Positions 1 through 8,288 are shown, counted from the stretch's first letter. The stretch: DNA of 64,000 bases from Thermococcus indicus (GCF_006274605.1 NZ_CP040846.1:2053041-2117040), one strand, 5' to 3'. Translations and numbers: made by a program. The notes: generated by a model from the letters alone, not told the origin.

Positions 1-1
1 A

Positions 2-1690
2 GTGATAAACCTGCCAATTGATGTGGACATCTTCCACAACAGAGTTCCATCGGAGGTTGAGATATCGGCTGTGAAGGGAGCGATAAAGGGGGCTGTCCGG
101 AGGCTGTTTGGGAAGTACAACTTCAGGTACATGATAGTTTTCTCGGGCTTTGGATTCCACGTGTACCTCAAGGTGAACCCTGTGGAAGTTGGGGACAGAA
201 ACTGGCAGGCGGCTTTCCGGGAGGTTGGAAGAGAACTCGCAGACGAGTTTGAGAGGGTGCTCAAAGAGAGCATAGACCCAAACTATTCATATCTCGTCGA
301 GGATGCTGTGGATAAGAGCGTGTACAACCCTTCACGCATTATGAGGGTTGCTTGGACTGTGAACAGGCGAAAGATAGGTGGAACAATCTACGAGGCCGTT
401 TCAAAGATAGTTGAGATTTCCGGAGCGGACAGGCTTGAAATTGACGAACTCGTCAAGAAAAAGCTCCGGGAAGGTATTACAACGCGGGAAGAGCTCCACA
501 TTGAGAATATGGGTAGCATAAGGCTCAACAGCGAGGAAAAAGACGCCTTGATAGAAGTCCTGAAAAAGTACTACATGCCTGGCAGGAGGCACAACCTCGT
601 TCTCGGATTTGCCGCCTTTGCTTGGCACAAAGGGATTCGAGTGGAGGACACACTCGAAGTTGTGAGAAGAGTGTACGTTGAGACCCGGGATAGTGACCCT
701 TGGGATGATCGGGAGAGGGCAGTTCTGGACACGTACTCGGCGACGCTGAAGAACTACAGGAGCTACCTGGGGAAAGGGACTATCTGGGAACTCAACAGGG
801 CACTCCGCTCATACTACCAGCGGGCAATGACAAAAAAGAAGGAGGAACCAAGTGAGTACTCCGTAACAAGTGCTCAAAGGGTTCTCTCCAATGATTTTGA
901 CCTTCTTGAGTGGCTTATCGAGCGTACCTCCGATATAATCAAAGAGGTGGACGAAAAGAGTGGCAAGGTAACGTACAAAGTCTCGTTTGTTGTGGAGACA
1001 ACAGGAAAGGTGGAGACAATCGTTCTCAAGAACACGGAGCGGACAGAGAAGGAGAAGATGTTCTATGCTCTCAACGAGGACTTTATGGCCCACTTTGGGG
1101 TTTACATAGTTGACCCGCTTTCAATCAGGAAGCTCAACAGACAGGAAAGGAGTAAGCTCAATGACATTCTCGCCAAGATAATGCTGGATTACTATGCATT
1201 CGTTACAAGAAACGCGAAAGAGATTGTAATAGAGGAGTACGAAGAGGTCAAGAACGTTTTCCTGGATATCATCGAGACCGAGGTCCTTGAGATAGTGAAA
1301 ATTGACGAGTTGAATTCAATAAGCGGAGACCGTGTCGACGAGATGTTCCGGAAAAGGATAATGATCTACGCTGAAAACGAGAACAGAGTCTATTTTGACC
1401 CCCATCTTCTCGAGTATGGGGCTGAGACACGTGGATTCGCCCGAACTCTTGCCAAGTTCCTTCATAGAATAGGGATTATTGACAAGAAAACCTGGAGAGA
1501 AGTCAGGCGGAGCAAGTCTTTGAGAAATGGGGGACACGTATACCTCTATTATCTGATTTCAGACAGATTCTTTGACTTCCTTGAGAAAGAGAACGCCATA
1601 AAGCCTCCAATAAAGACAATCGATGAGTACTTGGATGAACAGGAGTACGTGGATCTTGATGAGATTGCAGAGGAGAGTGTTGTGGCGTGA
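2..1690 (+). CDS. Archaeo-eukaryotic primase (AEP)-like protein of an integrated element, probably 5'-truncated
   Basis: Likely replication primase or primase-polymerase of a mobile element. The N-terminus shows the AEP active-site pattern: a DVD triplet at residues 7-9 (motif I), SGFGFH at 48-53 (motif II), and acidic residues near 101-104 before an R-I-M-R-V-A-W-T-V-N-R-R stretch (about 112-123), as in PriS-like proteins. Residues beyond about 140 form a long mostly helical C-terminal region I do not recognise. The GTG at base 2 is the first codon available; motif I is unusually close to it, so the true start is probably outside the window. The stop overlaps the start of the helicase gene (GTGA), so the two are translationally coupled. 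An AEP plus SF1 helicase pair recalls the pTN2/pP12-1 type plasmids of Thermococcales. Family call is from motifs only. Confidence 0.7.
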   Translation: MINLPIDVDIFHNRVPSEVEISAVKGAIKGAVRRLFGKYNFRYMIVFSGFGFHVYLKVNPVEVGDRNWQAAFREVGRELADEFERVLKESIDPNYSYLVEDAVDKSVYNPSRIMRVAWTVNRRKIGGTIYEAVSKIVEISGADRLEIDELVKKKLREGITTREELHIENMGSIRLNSEEKDALIEVLKKYYMPGRRHNLVLGFAAFAWHKGIRVEDTLEVVRRVYVETRDSDPWDDRERAVLDTYSATLKNYRSYLGKGTIWELNRALRSYYQRAMTKKKEEPSEYSVTSAQRVLSNDFDLLEWLIERTSDIIKEVDEKSGKVTYKVSFVVETTGKVETIVLKNTERTEKEKMFYALNEDFMAHFGVYIVDPLSIRKLNRQERSKLNDILAKIMLDYYAFVTRNAKEIVIEEYEEVKNVFLDIIETEVLEIVKIDELNSISGDRVDEMFRKRIMIYAENENRVYFDPHLLEYGAETRGFARTLAKFLHRIGIIDKKTWREVRRSKSLRNGGHVYLYYLISDRFFDFLEKENAIKPPIKTIDEYLDEQEYVDLDEIAEESVVA

Positions 1691-3342
1691 ACGCCCAGAT
1701 AACCATTCTGGGACCTCCAGGGACAGGAAAGACCTCTGCTCTCATCAATCTCTACAAGTACTTTATAGGAGACGCTTCCACGGATGTTACAAGCTTCGTG
1801 CAACGATACAACCTCAATAAGCTCATCATGAGAAGGGATTACACGAGCGACGAGGTGCTCTTTCTCACCTTTACAACTTCTGCAGTCAGGGTTCTGAAAG
1901 AGAGAGGCATTTACAACGCGTACACTCTGCATAGTTATATCACAAGGGTTCTCATGCGGAATAAGCTACTCACGCCGTCGGGATTCATGAAAGAGCCGTT
2001 TATTGCCGCAATGATGGAAATGAATTACGGCTATGACTTCAGGGACCGGTTCAGTTCACATCCATCGAACGTTGCCGAGATAAGGTACAACTACTATTTC
2101 AACGTCTATTATGACAAAGACAGCGAGGAAATTCTTGAAATCGTGAAACAACGGGAGAAAAGTGCCGTGTACCAGAGAATAAGGGATTATGTGGAATGGA
2201 GAGAGAAAAAGGGCATTTTTGACTATGTATCAGTTCTCAGGTACTTCCTCACAACAACTCCCGCTACACTCGCTCCGGAGAAGGAGGGCAGTGAGCCCAG
2301 GGTCATGATAATGGACGAAGCTCAGGACTTCAGTCCCCTTCAGTGGGCAGTTGTGAGAAGGTTGAGACGCATCGGCCTCCTCGACTATGTCGTTGCAGCT
2401 GGAGACCCGAACCAGTCGATATATTCATTCCAGGGGGCTGATCCTTCCGAGTTTGAGAATTTCATGGCGTCTGGTACGGTTGTTGTATTGAAGAGAAGTT
2501 ATAGACTGCCCAAGCACGTGTACAACAAGGCGGAGATGCTTACACGCTGGCTCAGGACCCACTTCGAGTATGAGCCACGTGAGGAACTTGGCAAGGCTAT
2601 CACGGAGTACTTGAAAAGGTCCAATCTACTCAAAATGGACAGGACAACAGGCGATAAAGTGATTCAGATTCTTGAGAGCGTTATGAACGAAAATAAAACC
2701 GTTTTCGTCCTTACGAGGACAAACAAGCAGGCAAGAGAGCTCGAAAAGTACATCATTGAGGCGGGATACAGAGTTTCGAGGATAAAGAATGATGACAGTC
2801 TCTATGACCTCCTTGAGGAAGTCATCGCCTTCGAGGAGAAAAGGAACGTCGGACTGAGGCTGTTCTTCGCTGTAACATCTCTGAACGAGGAAGGAATTCG
2901 GCTTCGGTCCCTGTTCAAGACGCCCACAGAAGCCATAATGAAGGTCGAGGAATGCCTCAGTGGGAGAGAGCACCTCAATGATGAAGAGAGCGAAGCGGGG
3001 GGATGCTCTGATGACGTTCTATCCCTTGCAAGGTTCATTGAGAACCATTACCTTGATGTTCTTGATCATGAAGAGAAGCGTGTTTTGGATGGGCTCAGAA
3101 GGAGGAGGAATGGAAGGGTAATCCACGTGGACACGATGCACGCTGCAAAGGGTGAGGAGGCTGATGTTGTCATTGTCATTGATTTCGTGAATCGCAAGAT
3201 TGAAAAGGAGATTCAGAGGGATGAGAACGCTTTGAAGGAGGAGGTAAGGGTTCTTTACGTTGCGATGACTCGTGCGAGAGAGAAGCTCTATGTTCTCACA
3301 AGCAAGTCAAAGAGGTCTGTGTTGGGGTATGTGAGGTTTTGA
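1687..3342 (+). CDS. Superfamily 1 (UvrD/Rep-like) DNA helicase of an integrated element
   Basis: ATP-dependent DNA helicase, probably the replicative helicase partner of the upstream primase. Motifs in order: Walker A GPPGTGKT at residues 9-16, a DEAQD Walker B box at about 210-214, GDPNQSIYSFQG (motif III) at about 239-250, and C-terminal motifs with T-M-H-A-A-K-G-E-E and V-A-M-T-R-A-R-E-K-L, as in UvrD/Rep helicases. The protein is 551 residues, compact for this family, with reduced 1B/2B insertions. It begins with GTG overlapping the stop of the primase gene. A perfect 7-bp GC hairpin follows the stop within 10 bases. Together the two genes look like a plasmid or virus replication module. 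Confidence 0.85.
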   Translation: MNAQITILGPPGTGKTSALINLYKYFIGDASTDVTSFVQRYNLNKLIMRRDYTSDEVLFLTFTTSAVRVLKERGIYNAYTLHSYITRVLMRNKLLTPSGFMKEPFIAAMMEMNYGYDFRDRFSSHPSNVAEIRYNYYFNVYYDKDSEEILEIVKQREKSAVYQRIRDYVEWREKKGIFDYVSVLRYFLTTTPATLAPEKEGSEPRVMIMDEAQDFSPLQWAVVRRLRRIGLLDYVVAAGDPNQSIYSFQGADPSEFENFMASGTVVVLKRSYRLPKHVYNKAEMLTRWLRTHFEYEPREELGKAITEYLKRSNLLKMDRTTGDKVIQILESVMNENKTVFVLTRTNKQARELEKYIIEAGYRVSRIKNDDSLYDLLEEVIAFEEKRNVGLRLFFAVTSLNEEGIRLRSLFKTPTEAIMKVEECLSGREHLNDEESEAGGCSDDVLSLARFIENHYLDVLDHEEKRVLDGLRRRRNGRVIHVDTMHAAKGEEADVVIVIDFVNRKIEKEIQRDENALKEEVRVLYVAMTRAREKLYVLTSKSKRSVLGYVRF

Positions 3343-3350
3343 GTTCTGGT

Positions 3351-3368
3351 GGGGGGCAAGAGCCCCCC
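3351..3368 (+). terminator. GC-rich hairpin just after the helicase gene
   Basis: A perfect 7-bp stem (GGGGGGC / GCCCCCC) with an AAGA loop begins 8 bases after the helicase stop. It has no T tract, which archaeal termination normally uses, so it may stabilise the mRNA 3' end or mark an element-specific structure rather than terminate transcription. Confidence 0.35.
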
Positions 3369-3576
3369 GGCCATAGGTAGCCACAGGAAGATGGCAAGAT
3401 GCTATTCACACGGCCACCTCGAGGTGACCATCGGCTATTGCACATCATCGAAATAAAACATGCTTTTGTATCAGTCAATTTTTGAGATGGAGGCTTGTGA
3501 GAGGCAAAAATAAATAAGACCGTCGGCCAAAATAGTATCAATTTTGTGATATTTTTGCGCATTGGAGGTGAGAACT

Positions 3577-3837
3577 TTGAGGAAGCGCATATGTATCACA
3601 GTGAGCGACCAAATAATTGCTTTTTTGAATGAGAACGACATTCAGAAGTCTGCATTTTTTGAGGCAGCAGCTCTTTTGTATATGGCAATAATGTCAGGAA
3701 CGCAACAAAATCAAAATTTCTGGCGGGCCGGGCGGGATTTGAACCCGCGACCTTCGGCTCCGGAGGCCGACGCTCTATCCATGCTAAGCCACCGGCCCAT
3801 GCCCATAGTTATTCCAGGCAGGGATTTAAAAATCTAA
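3577..3837 (+). CDS. N-terminal half, Int(N), of an SSV-type tyrosine integrase overlapping tRNA-Arg
   Basis: SSV-type integrases carry attP inside their own gene, so integration splits the gene into Int(N) and Int(C). This 86-residue reading frame has about 48 residues of unique sequence and then reads through the antisense strand of the whole tRNA-Arg gene, giving the telltale R-A-G-R-D-L-N-P-R-P-S-A-P-E-A-D peptide seen in such integrases. The start is taken at TTG 3577 because GGAGGTGA lies 6 bases upstream; a TTG at 3562 is also open. The catalytic C-terminal half is absent and should sit at the other end of the element, left of this window. The fragment alone cannot be an active recombinase. 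Confidence 0.8.
   Translation: MRKRICITVSDQIIAFLNENDIQKSAFFEAAALLYMAIMSGTQQNQNFWRAGRDLNPRPSAPEADALSMLSHRPMPIVIPGRDLKI
3721..3798 (-). tRNA. tRNA-Arg (anticodon CCG), attachment site of the integrated element
   Basis: Reading the minus strand gives a complete 78-base cloverleaf: acceptor stem GGGCCGG/CCGGCCC, anticodon stem TCGGC/GCCGA with loop CTCCGGA (anticodon CCG), T arm GCGGG-TTCAAAT-CCCGC and an encoded CCA. No intron. The gene is intact, with its 3' end facing the integrated element on the left, as expected when an SSV-type integrase recombines into a tRNA 3' portion. A minus-strand TATA-like TTTTTAAAT lies at about 3825-3833. Confidence 0.95.
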
Positions 3838-3936
3838 TTCTTTCCAAAATGGAGCACTGTACACAGTGGTACCCAATTGCACAAAAACTTTTTAGCCCCG
3901 ACACCCTATCATACATCAGGGAAGGATGGTGGTAAC

Positions 3937-4302
3937 ATGGAGCCGCACGAGTTCAAGCTTACCGAGGAGGGGATGAAGGCCGTTCTCCCGCCGCTCGAGG
4001 CGGAGATAATGGAGCACATGTGGAAGGTCAAGGTGGCAACGGCCGGCCAGGTCTACGAGTACATGAAGGAGAAGCACCCTGACATAAGGCGCTCCACCAT
4101 AAGCATACTCATGAACCGTCTCTGCGAGAGAGGGCTGCTCAAGAGGAGCGTTGAGAAGGGAAGGGGTGGAATGAGGTACGTCTACGCCATAACCGCCACC
4201 AGGGAGGAGTTTGAAGAAAAGGTCGTCCAGAGCATACTGGATGCTCTTATGACGAACTTCAGGGAGGCGACCTACGCTTACCTGTCCAAGATCAAGAAGT
4301 GA
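3937..4302 (+). CDS. BlaI/MecI-family winged-helix transcriptional regulator
   Basis: A 121-residue DNA-binding regulator of the BlaI/MecI/CopY (Penicillinase_R) type. The core is a winged helix at about residues 15-90 (EAEIMEHMW, VYEYMKEKHPDIRRSTISILMNRLCERGLL), followed by a helical dimerisation tail. ATG 3937 is chosen because of the upstream GGATGGTGG; an in-frame extension to 3877 lacks a ribosome binding site and overlaps the promoter (TATA-like CTTTTTAG at about 3887-3894). Its stop overlaps the start of an M48 membrane protease (TGATG). In bacteria BlaI/MecI pairs with a membrane metalloprotease sensor (BlaR1/MecR1). The analogy is suggestive, but a sensing role here is inference. Confidence 0.85.
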   Translation: MEPHEFKLTEEGMKAVLPPLEAEIMEHMWKVKVATAGQVYEYMKEKHPDIRRSTISILMNRLCERGLLKRSVEKGRGGMRYVYAITATREEFEEKVVQSILDALMTNFREATYAYLSKIKK

Positions 4303-5090
4303 TGACGATGCTGTTCATCATAATGGCCCTTGAGGTCCTGCTGGCGGTGATAGCACTGGCAGAGCTGGGCCTCGAAATATCGCTGGTGGCCTTCGGGACC
4401 GTGCTGGCGCTCTACGTGTGGGCCTCAACCCACGACATCAAGGGCGAGTACGTCCCCCTCCAGCGGAGCGAGATGCCCTGGCTCTACGACGGCATTGCAG
4501 AGATGGCCAGGAAGGCGGGCCTGCCGATGCCAAGGGTGTACCTCTTGGATGACTACATCCCCAATGCATACTCGTTCAAGAACACGATAGTGCTCTCCCT
4601 CGGCCTGTTCGAAGTCCTCGACCAGGAGGAGATACTGGCGGTGGCCGCACACGAGCTGGGGCACATAAAGAACGGCGACACCAGGACCTTCCCGGTTCTT
4701 GCCTACGGGAGGTACCTCATGGTGATGTTCACGGCGGTCCTGATGCTCCTGACCAGAAGCCCCGTCATCAGTGCCGCCTCACTGACGCTCCTGGGCCTCT
4801 ATGAGGTGACCCGCGCGAACTTCCACAAGGAGCGGGAGTTTCAGGCGGACGAGACCGCCCTGAGGCTCCTCGATACACCGATGAACCTCAAGCGCGCCCT
4901 GGAGGAGCTGAAGTACTACGAGGACCTCCGCGTCGGCATCAAGTCGAGCGTACTCCCGAGCATCGAGCCGTCGATCGAGAGGAAGCAGAAGGTTCAAATA
5001 ATAGAGACCCACCCGAGCTACGATGAAAGGATATTCCGGATCATCATCGAGATGGACGGAAACAACATGTTCAACAAGCGCATGCAGTGA
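4302..5090 (+). CDS. M48-family (HtpX-like) membrane zinc metalloprotease
   Basis: Membrane-embedded zinc endopeptidase. One or two N-terminal membrane segments (about residues 1-40) precede a cytoplasmic catalytic domain with HELGH (near 117-121) and a downstream E-F-Q-A-D-E that supplies the third zinc ligand; a further hydrophobic hairpin lies between them. About 262 residues, slightly shorter than typical HtpX. Three starts are clustered (GTG 4299, ATG 4302, ATG 4308); ATG 4302 shares its first base with the upstream stop. Co-transcription with a BlaI-like regulator suggests protein quality control or signal-responsive proteolysis at the membrane. The substrate is unknown. Confidence 0.85.
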   Translation: MTMLFIIMALEVLLAVIALAELGLEISLVAFGTVLALYVWASTHDIKGEYVPLQRSEMPWLYDGIAEMARKAGLPMPRVYLLDDYIPNAYSFKNTIVLSLGLFEVLDQEEILAVAAHELGHIKNGDTRTFPVLAYGRYLMVMFTAVLMLLTRSPVISAASLTLLGLYEVTRANFHKEREFQADETALRLLDTPMNLKRALEELKYYEDLRVGIKSSVLPSIEPSIERKQKVQIIETHPSYDERIFRIIIEMDGNNMFNKRMQ

Positions 5091-5096
5091 TGAACC

Positions 5097-5633
5097 ATGA
5101 CGGTTGAAATCTTCCTTGATAGGGGGAAGGCGGACAGGATAAAGCGAATCCGGCCGACCAAGGACGAGTACTTCATGCTTATAGCGAAGCTCGTGTCGCT
5201 CCGCGCGACGTGCCCGAGGCTCCGTGTCGGGGCCGTCGCCGTCAAGGACGGCTACATACTGGCCACCGGGTACAACGGGGCCCCGCGCGGAATGGATCAC
5301 TGCATCGACGCCGGCTGCCTGATAGTCGATGGACACTGCCACAGGGCCGTCCACGCGGAGCAGAATGTAATAGCCATGGCGGCCAGGAAGGGCATAAGCC
5401 TCGAGGGGGCAACGCTCTACGTCACCCACTTCCCCTGCGACACCTGCTTCAAGATAGTCATAAACGCCGGAATAAAGGAGATAGTCTACGAGGAGATGTA
5501 CCCAAACGAGGCGACGGAGATTCTGCTGAAGGAGGCCCAGAGGAAGGGGATAGTGAAAATACGACAGTTCAAACTGCCAAAAGAGCGCGTTAAGGCATTC
5601 CTGGAGGAACTCTTTGGGGAGTTCAGGGTTTAG
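5097..5633 (+). CDS. Deoxycytidylate (dCMP) deaminase family protein
   Basis: Zinc-dependent deaminase of the CMP/dCMP family, expected to convert dCMP to dUMP for dTMP synthesis. Zinc-site motifs are H86-A-E and P113-C-D-T-C. The upstream TCPRLRVGAVAVKDGYILATGYNG and PRGMDHC segments are typical of the dCMP (ComEB-type) branch. 178 residues, normal length. It starts 7 bases after the M48 gene and overlaps the convergent DUF2304 gene by 4 bases at its 3' end. Substrate is assigned by family resemblance. Confidence 0.85.
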   Translation: MTVEIFLDRGKADRIKRIRPTKDEYFMLIAKLVSLRATCPRLRVGAVAVKDGYILATGYNGAPRGMDHCIDAGCLIVDGHCHRAVHAEQNVIAMAARKGISLEGATLYVTHFPCDTCFKIVINAGIKEIVYEEMYPNEATEILLKEAQRKGIVKIRQFKLPKERVKAFLEELFGEFRV

Positions 5634-6004
5634 TGCCTCTTTTCCATCTCCTCAAGCCTTCTGTTTATTTCCTCAAGCTCTATCGCTATCTTCCTCGTCA
5701 GTTCCGTTATCTCCCGCTCGGTTTTATCGACCGTGAGATAAATCCTGAAGACGAGTATGTAGGCGAGGCCGATTCCTATGACGAAGAGGGCGTCGAGACC
5801 CCTCCCAAGGCCGAGGAGTTTCCTGATCTCGTTGGCTATCTGAACCGGAAATATCGAGACCACCAGCAGGCCGATGAGAATGGCCTCCCAGAAGAGGAAG
5901 TCTCCCCACTCGAACTCCCTGCGGCCGTACCTGCCCAGGACGTACACCATCAGGACGAGAACGACCGCTATGGCTATGTACTGAACCGCATACATATCCA
6001 TCAC
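5630..6004 (-). CDS. DUF2304 small membrane protein
   Basis: A 124-residue protein with three predicted membrane helices (about residues 5-25, 37-57, 72-93) and a charged coiled-coil tail rich in E/R (about 95-124). It fits DUF2304, often encoded beside GT2 dolichyl-phosphate sugar synthases. Here its ATG overlaps the stop of the HAD-GT2 gene (ATGA), so the two are coupled and it probably acts with that glycosyltransferase at the membrane. No catalytic residues are evident. Confidence 0.8.
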   Translation of the reverse strand: MMDMYAVQYIAIAVVLVLMVYVLGRYGRREFEWGDFLFWEAILIGLLVVSIFPVQIANEIRKLLGLGRGLDALFVIGIGLAYILVFRIYLTVDKTEREITELTRKIAIELEEINRRLEEMEKRH

Positions 6005-7323
6005 CTCAGCTTATCGAACAGCAGGTTGAGCGCGATTTTAACTCCCTCAAATATGTTGGTGCCCTTTTTCATAGAGTACTCCGTGTAGACGGCCTTTATT
6101 GGAACCTCAACTATTCTGCACCCGCCTTTGGCGGCCTCAATGATGATTTCGCTCGAAACGGCGTACCTGTCGCAGGTTATCCTTATCCTGGCCGCGCAGT
6201 CGCGGCTGAAACACCTGAGCCCGCTCTGGCTGTCGCTGACGTATTTCCTGGCAAAAACCGCCGTTATCGCGTCGAGGACGAAGTTGCCAAAGCGTTTGAC
6301 AAACGGCATCTGACTGGTGTCGCCCTTGAGCCTGGAGCCGACCGCGAAGTCCGCCTTACCCTCGGCAACGGGCTTCATTACGCGGAGGGCGTCGCTCACG
6401 AGGTGCTGACCGTCGGCATCGAAGGTGACGATCAGCCGGGCGTTTTTCCTGAGTGCGTAGGCGATGCCCGTGCCGAGGGCACCGCCGAGCCCCCTGTTGA
6501 CCAGGTGCGTGAGAACGTGAACGCCCTTTGAGCGGGCTATCTCCTCGGTCCTGTCGCGGGAGCCGTCGTTGACAACGATTATCTCGTCGCTCCGGAAGTA
6601 GCGCAGCAGATCCTCCAGAACGGTGCCAACCATGCGCTCCTCGTTGTAGGCAGGGACGACGATATACGTGTCCAGAAGGGCCTCAATCAGACTTCTAAAC
6701 CCCTCCATCGTTGGAACCTCAAAGTCCGGCTCGGCATCGACGGAGAAGCTCATCCTCCCTGACTCGTGGGAGGTTATCATGACCGAGAGCGCCCCAAGCT
6801 CCTTCGCCGGCAGGATATCGTAACCGTGGTCACCCACCACTATGGTTCTGGTCGGCTCAACGCCGAGGGCCTCGATTATCCGTTCCAGCTGACCGGCGCT
6901 CGGTTTAAGTTCTCCAGGAGGGACATCGTCCCGCGTGGACACCACGCTGAAATATCCAGCTATGCCGTGCATCTCAAGGGCCCTGAGGGCAGCCTTCCTG
7001 GAGCTGCGGGTCATCACCGCCATCCGGATGCCCCTCTCCTTGAGAAACTCCAGGGTCTCCCTGACGCCCTCAAAAAGAAAGCTCTCCGATATGCGCTCGG
7101 TTTCAAGCTCCACCATATGAGAATAGAGCTCTCCGAAGTCCCTGCCCGTTTCCCCAGCTATCCTCTGAAGGTTCTCGTACATCGGAGTGAGGTTCCCGAG
7201 GGCCTCCGCGGGTATTCCTTCCGCCAGGAGCCTGGATTTCAGCTCCTCTTTGAGTTGAGCGAAGGGTTTTGGAGCACCAACGAGCGTTCCATCGAGGTCG
7301 AAGACTACGAGCCTCACGTCCAT
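6001..7323 (-). CDS. Fusion of HAD-superfamily phosphatase and family 2 glycosyltransferase
   Basis: Two enzymes in one 440-residue chain. Residues 1-215 are a HAD hydrolase: DLDGT motif I near the N-terminus, TRSS motif II, and VVGDHGYDI motif IV. Residues about 217-440 are a GT2 enzyme of the dolichyl-phosphate mannose/glucose synthase type: YIVVPAYNEER, VVNDGSRDRT, TFDADGQH and a downstream S-Q-S-G-L-R-C-F segment. The linker is almost absent: the HAD C-terminal helix runs straight into the GT2 first strand. ATG 7323 follows GGTGG; an in-frame GTG at 7332 is less likely. It is followed by DUF2304 and is divergent from a GlcNAc-1-P transferase gene, pointing to lipid-linked glycan assembly. 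Acceptor and donor are unknown. Confidence 0.85.
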   Translation of the reverse strand: MDVRLVVFDLDGTLVGAPKPFAQLKEELKSRLLAEGIPAEALGNLTPMYENLQRIAGETGRDFGELYSHMVELETERISESFLFEGVRETLEFLKERGIRMAVMTRSSRKAALRALEMHGIAGYFSVVSTRDDVPPGELKPSAGQLERIIEALGVEPTRTIVVGDHGYDILPAKELGALSVMITSHESGRMSFSVDAEPDFEVPTMEGFRSLIEALLDTYIVVPAYNEERMVGTVLEDLLRYFRSDEIIVVNDGSRDRTEEIARSKGVHVLTHLVNRGLGGALGTGIAYALRKNARLIVTFDADGQHLVSDALRVMKPVAEGKADFAVGSRLKGDTSQMPFVKRFGNFVLDAITAVFARKYVSDSQSGLRCFSRDCAARIRITCDRYAVSSEIIIEAAKGGCRIVEVPIKAVYTEYSMKKGTNIFEGVKIALNLLFDKLR

Positions 7324-7379
7324 GCCGTCCACCGAAGGGTTTATTTTTGGGCGTTCCTACAAGCAAGGGGTGCCTGGAT

Positions 7380-8288
7380 ATGATAGAGGTTGCTCCGCTT
7401 ATAGGTTTAACCCTGACGCTCATCCTCACCCCTTACCTCACGGGGAGATTGAAGCGAGCGGGCATCACCGGAAGGGACATACACAAGCTCGACCGGCCCG
7501 AAGTCGCCGAGATGGGCGGGCTGGCGCTCCTCGTTGGCATCCCCCTGGCGCTGGCACCGGCCCTCGATCCCGAGACCGCCCGGGCCCTCCTTGTGTTCCT
7601 GCTCTTCGGAGTCGTTGGAATCGTGGACGATCTGACGGCACTCAGACAGTCCCACAAGGTGGCCCTCTCCCTCCTGGTCGCGGTTCCGACTGCATTCCTC
7701 GGGGTATCTTCGCGGATAGACATCCTCGGCCACACCATCGATTTGGGAATCCTCTACCCCGTCTTCGCGGTGCTCTTCGTTACTGGCTCGGCAAACCTGG
7801 TGAACCTGCTGGCCGGTTTCAACGGCCTTGAGATTGGAACCTCCGCCGTGGCCCTGGGCTTTCTGGCAGTGGTAACAGATGGACCGGCGAGGGGTCTGGC
7901 GCTGGCGGGACTCGGCGCCGCCCTGGGGTTCCTGTGGTGGAACCGCTACCCTGCGAGGGTCTTCCCCGGCGATACCGGAACGCTGAGCATGGGCGCGCTG
8001 ATTGGGCTCGTCGGAATACTCGGAAAGGCCGAACTTTACGCGGCGATACTCCTCGTCCCGCACTTTCTGGACTTCGTGATAAAGGCGGTTGGGGTCAGGT
8101 TTGGGGTCAGAAAACATGGAAGAACGGAAGTGCTGCCCGACGGGACGCTGAGGGCTCCCCCGTACCCCAGCTTTCTGGGAACGATTATGAGAAAGGTCAA
8201 GGTGAACGAGCCGAGACTCGTCGCGATAGTCTGGGGGATAGAGTTCATTCTCGGGCTTCTGGTTCTCGTTCTTCATCTATCACTTTGA
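7380..8288 (+). CDS. MraY/GPT-family UDP-GlcNAc:polyprenyl-phosphate GlcNAc-1-P transferase
   Basis: Integral membrane enzyme of 302 residues with about ten hydrophobic segments. It probably transfers a sugar-1-phosphate from a UDP-sugar to dolichyl phosphate, the first step of lipid-linked oligosaccharide synthesis (AglH/ALG7 role). Motifs: DIHKLDRPEVAEMGG, VGIVDDLTALRQSHK with the catalytic acidic pair, NLLAGFNGLEIG, FPGDTG and a cytoplasmic loop with RKHGRTE. ATG 7380 follows GGGGTG; an in-frame extension to 7269 overlaps the divergent gene and is rejected. The 3' end overlaps the convergent Cas6-like gene by 44 bases. Confidence 0.85.
   Translation: MIEVAPLIGLTLTLILTPYLTGRLKRAGITGRDIHKLDRPEVAEMGGLALLVGIPLALAPALDPETARALLVFLLFGVVGIVDDLTALRQSHKVALSLLVAVPTAFLGVSSRIDILGHTIDLGILYPVFAVLFVTGSANLVNLLAGFNGLEIGTSAVALGFLAVVTDGPARGLALAGLGAALGFLWWNRYPARVFPGDTGTLSMGALIGLVGILGKAELYAAILLVPHFLDFVIKAVGVRFGVRKHGRTEVLPDGTLRAPPYPSFLGTIMRKVKVNEPRLVAIVWGIEFILGLLVLVLHLSL

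Noticed and set aside
3415-3426. CACCTCGAGGTG palindrome as a replication origin
   Set aside because: A single 12-bp palindrome without iterons or an AT-rich unwinding region is too little evidence.
3562-3576. Earlier TTG start for Int(N)
   Set aside because: The strong GGAGGTGA lies inside that extension and is ideally spaced for TTG 3577.
3721-3798. tRNA-Arg disrupted by integration
   Set aside because: All stems, loops and the CCA are intact; the element only abuts its 3' end.
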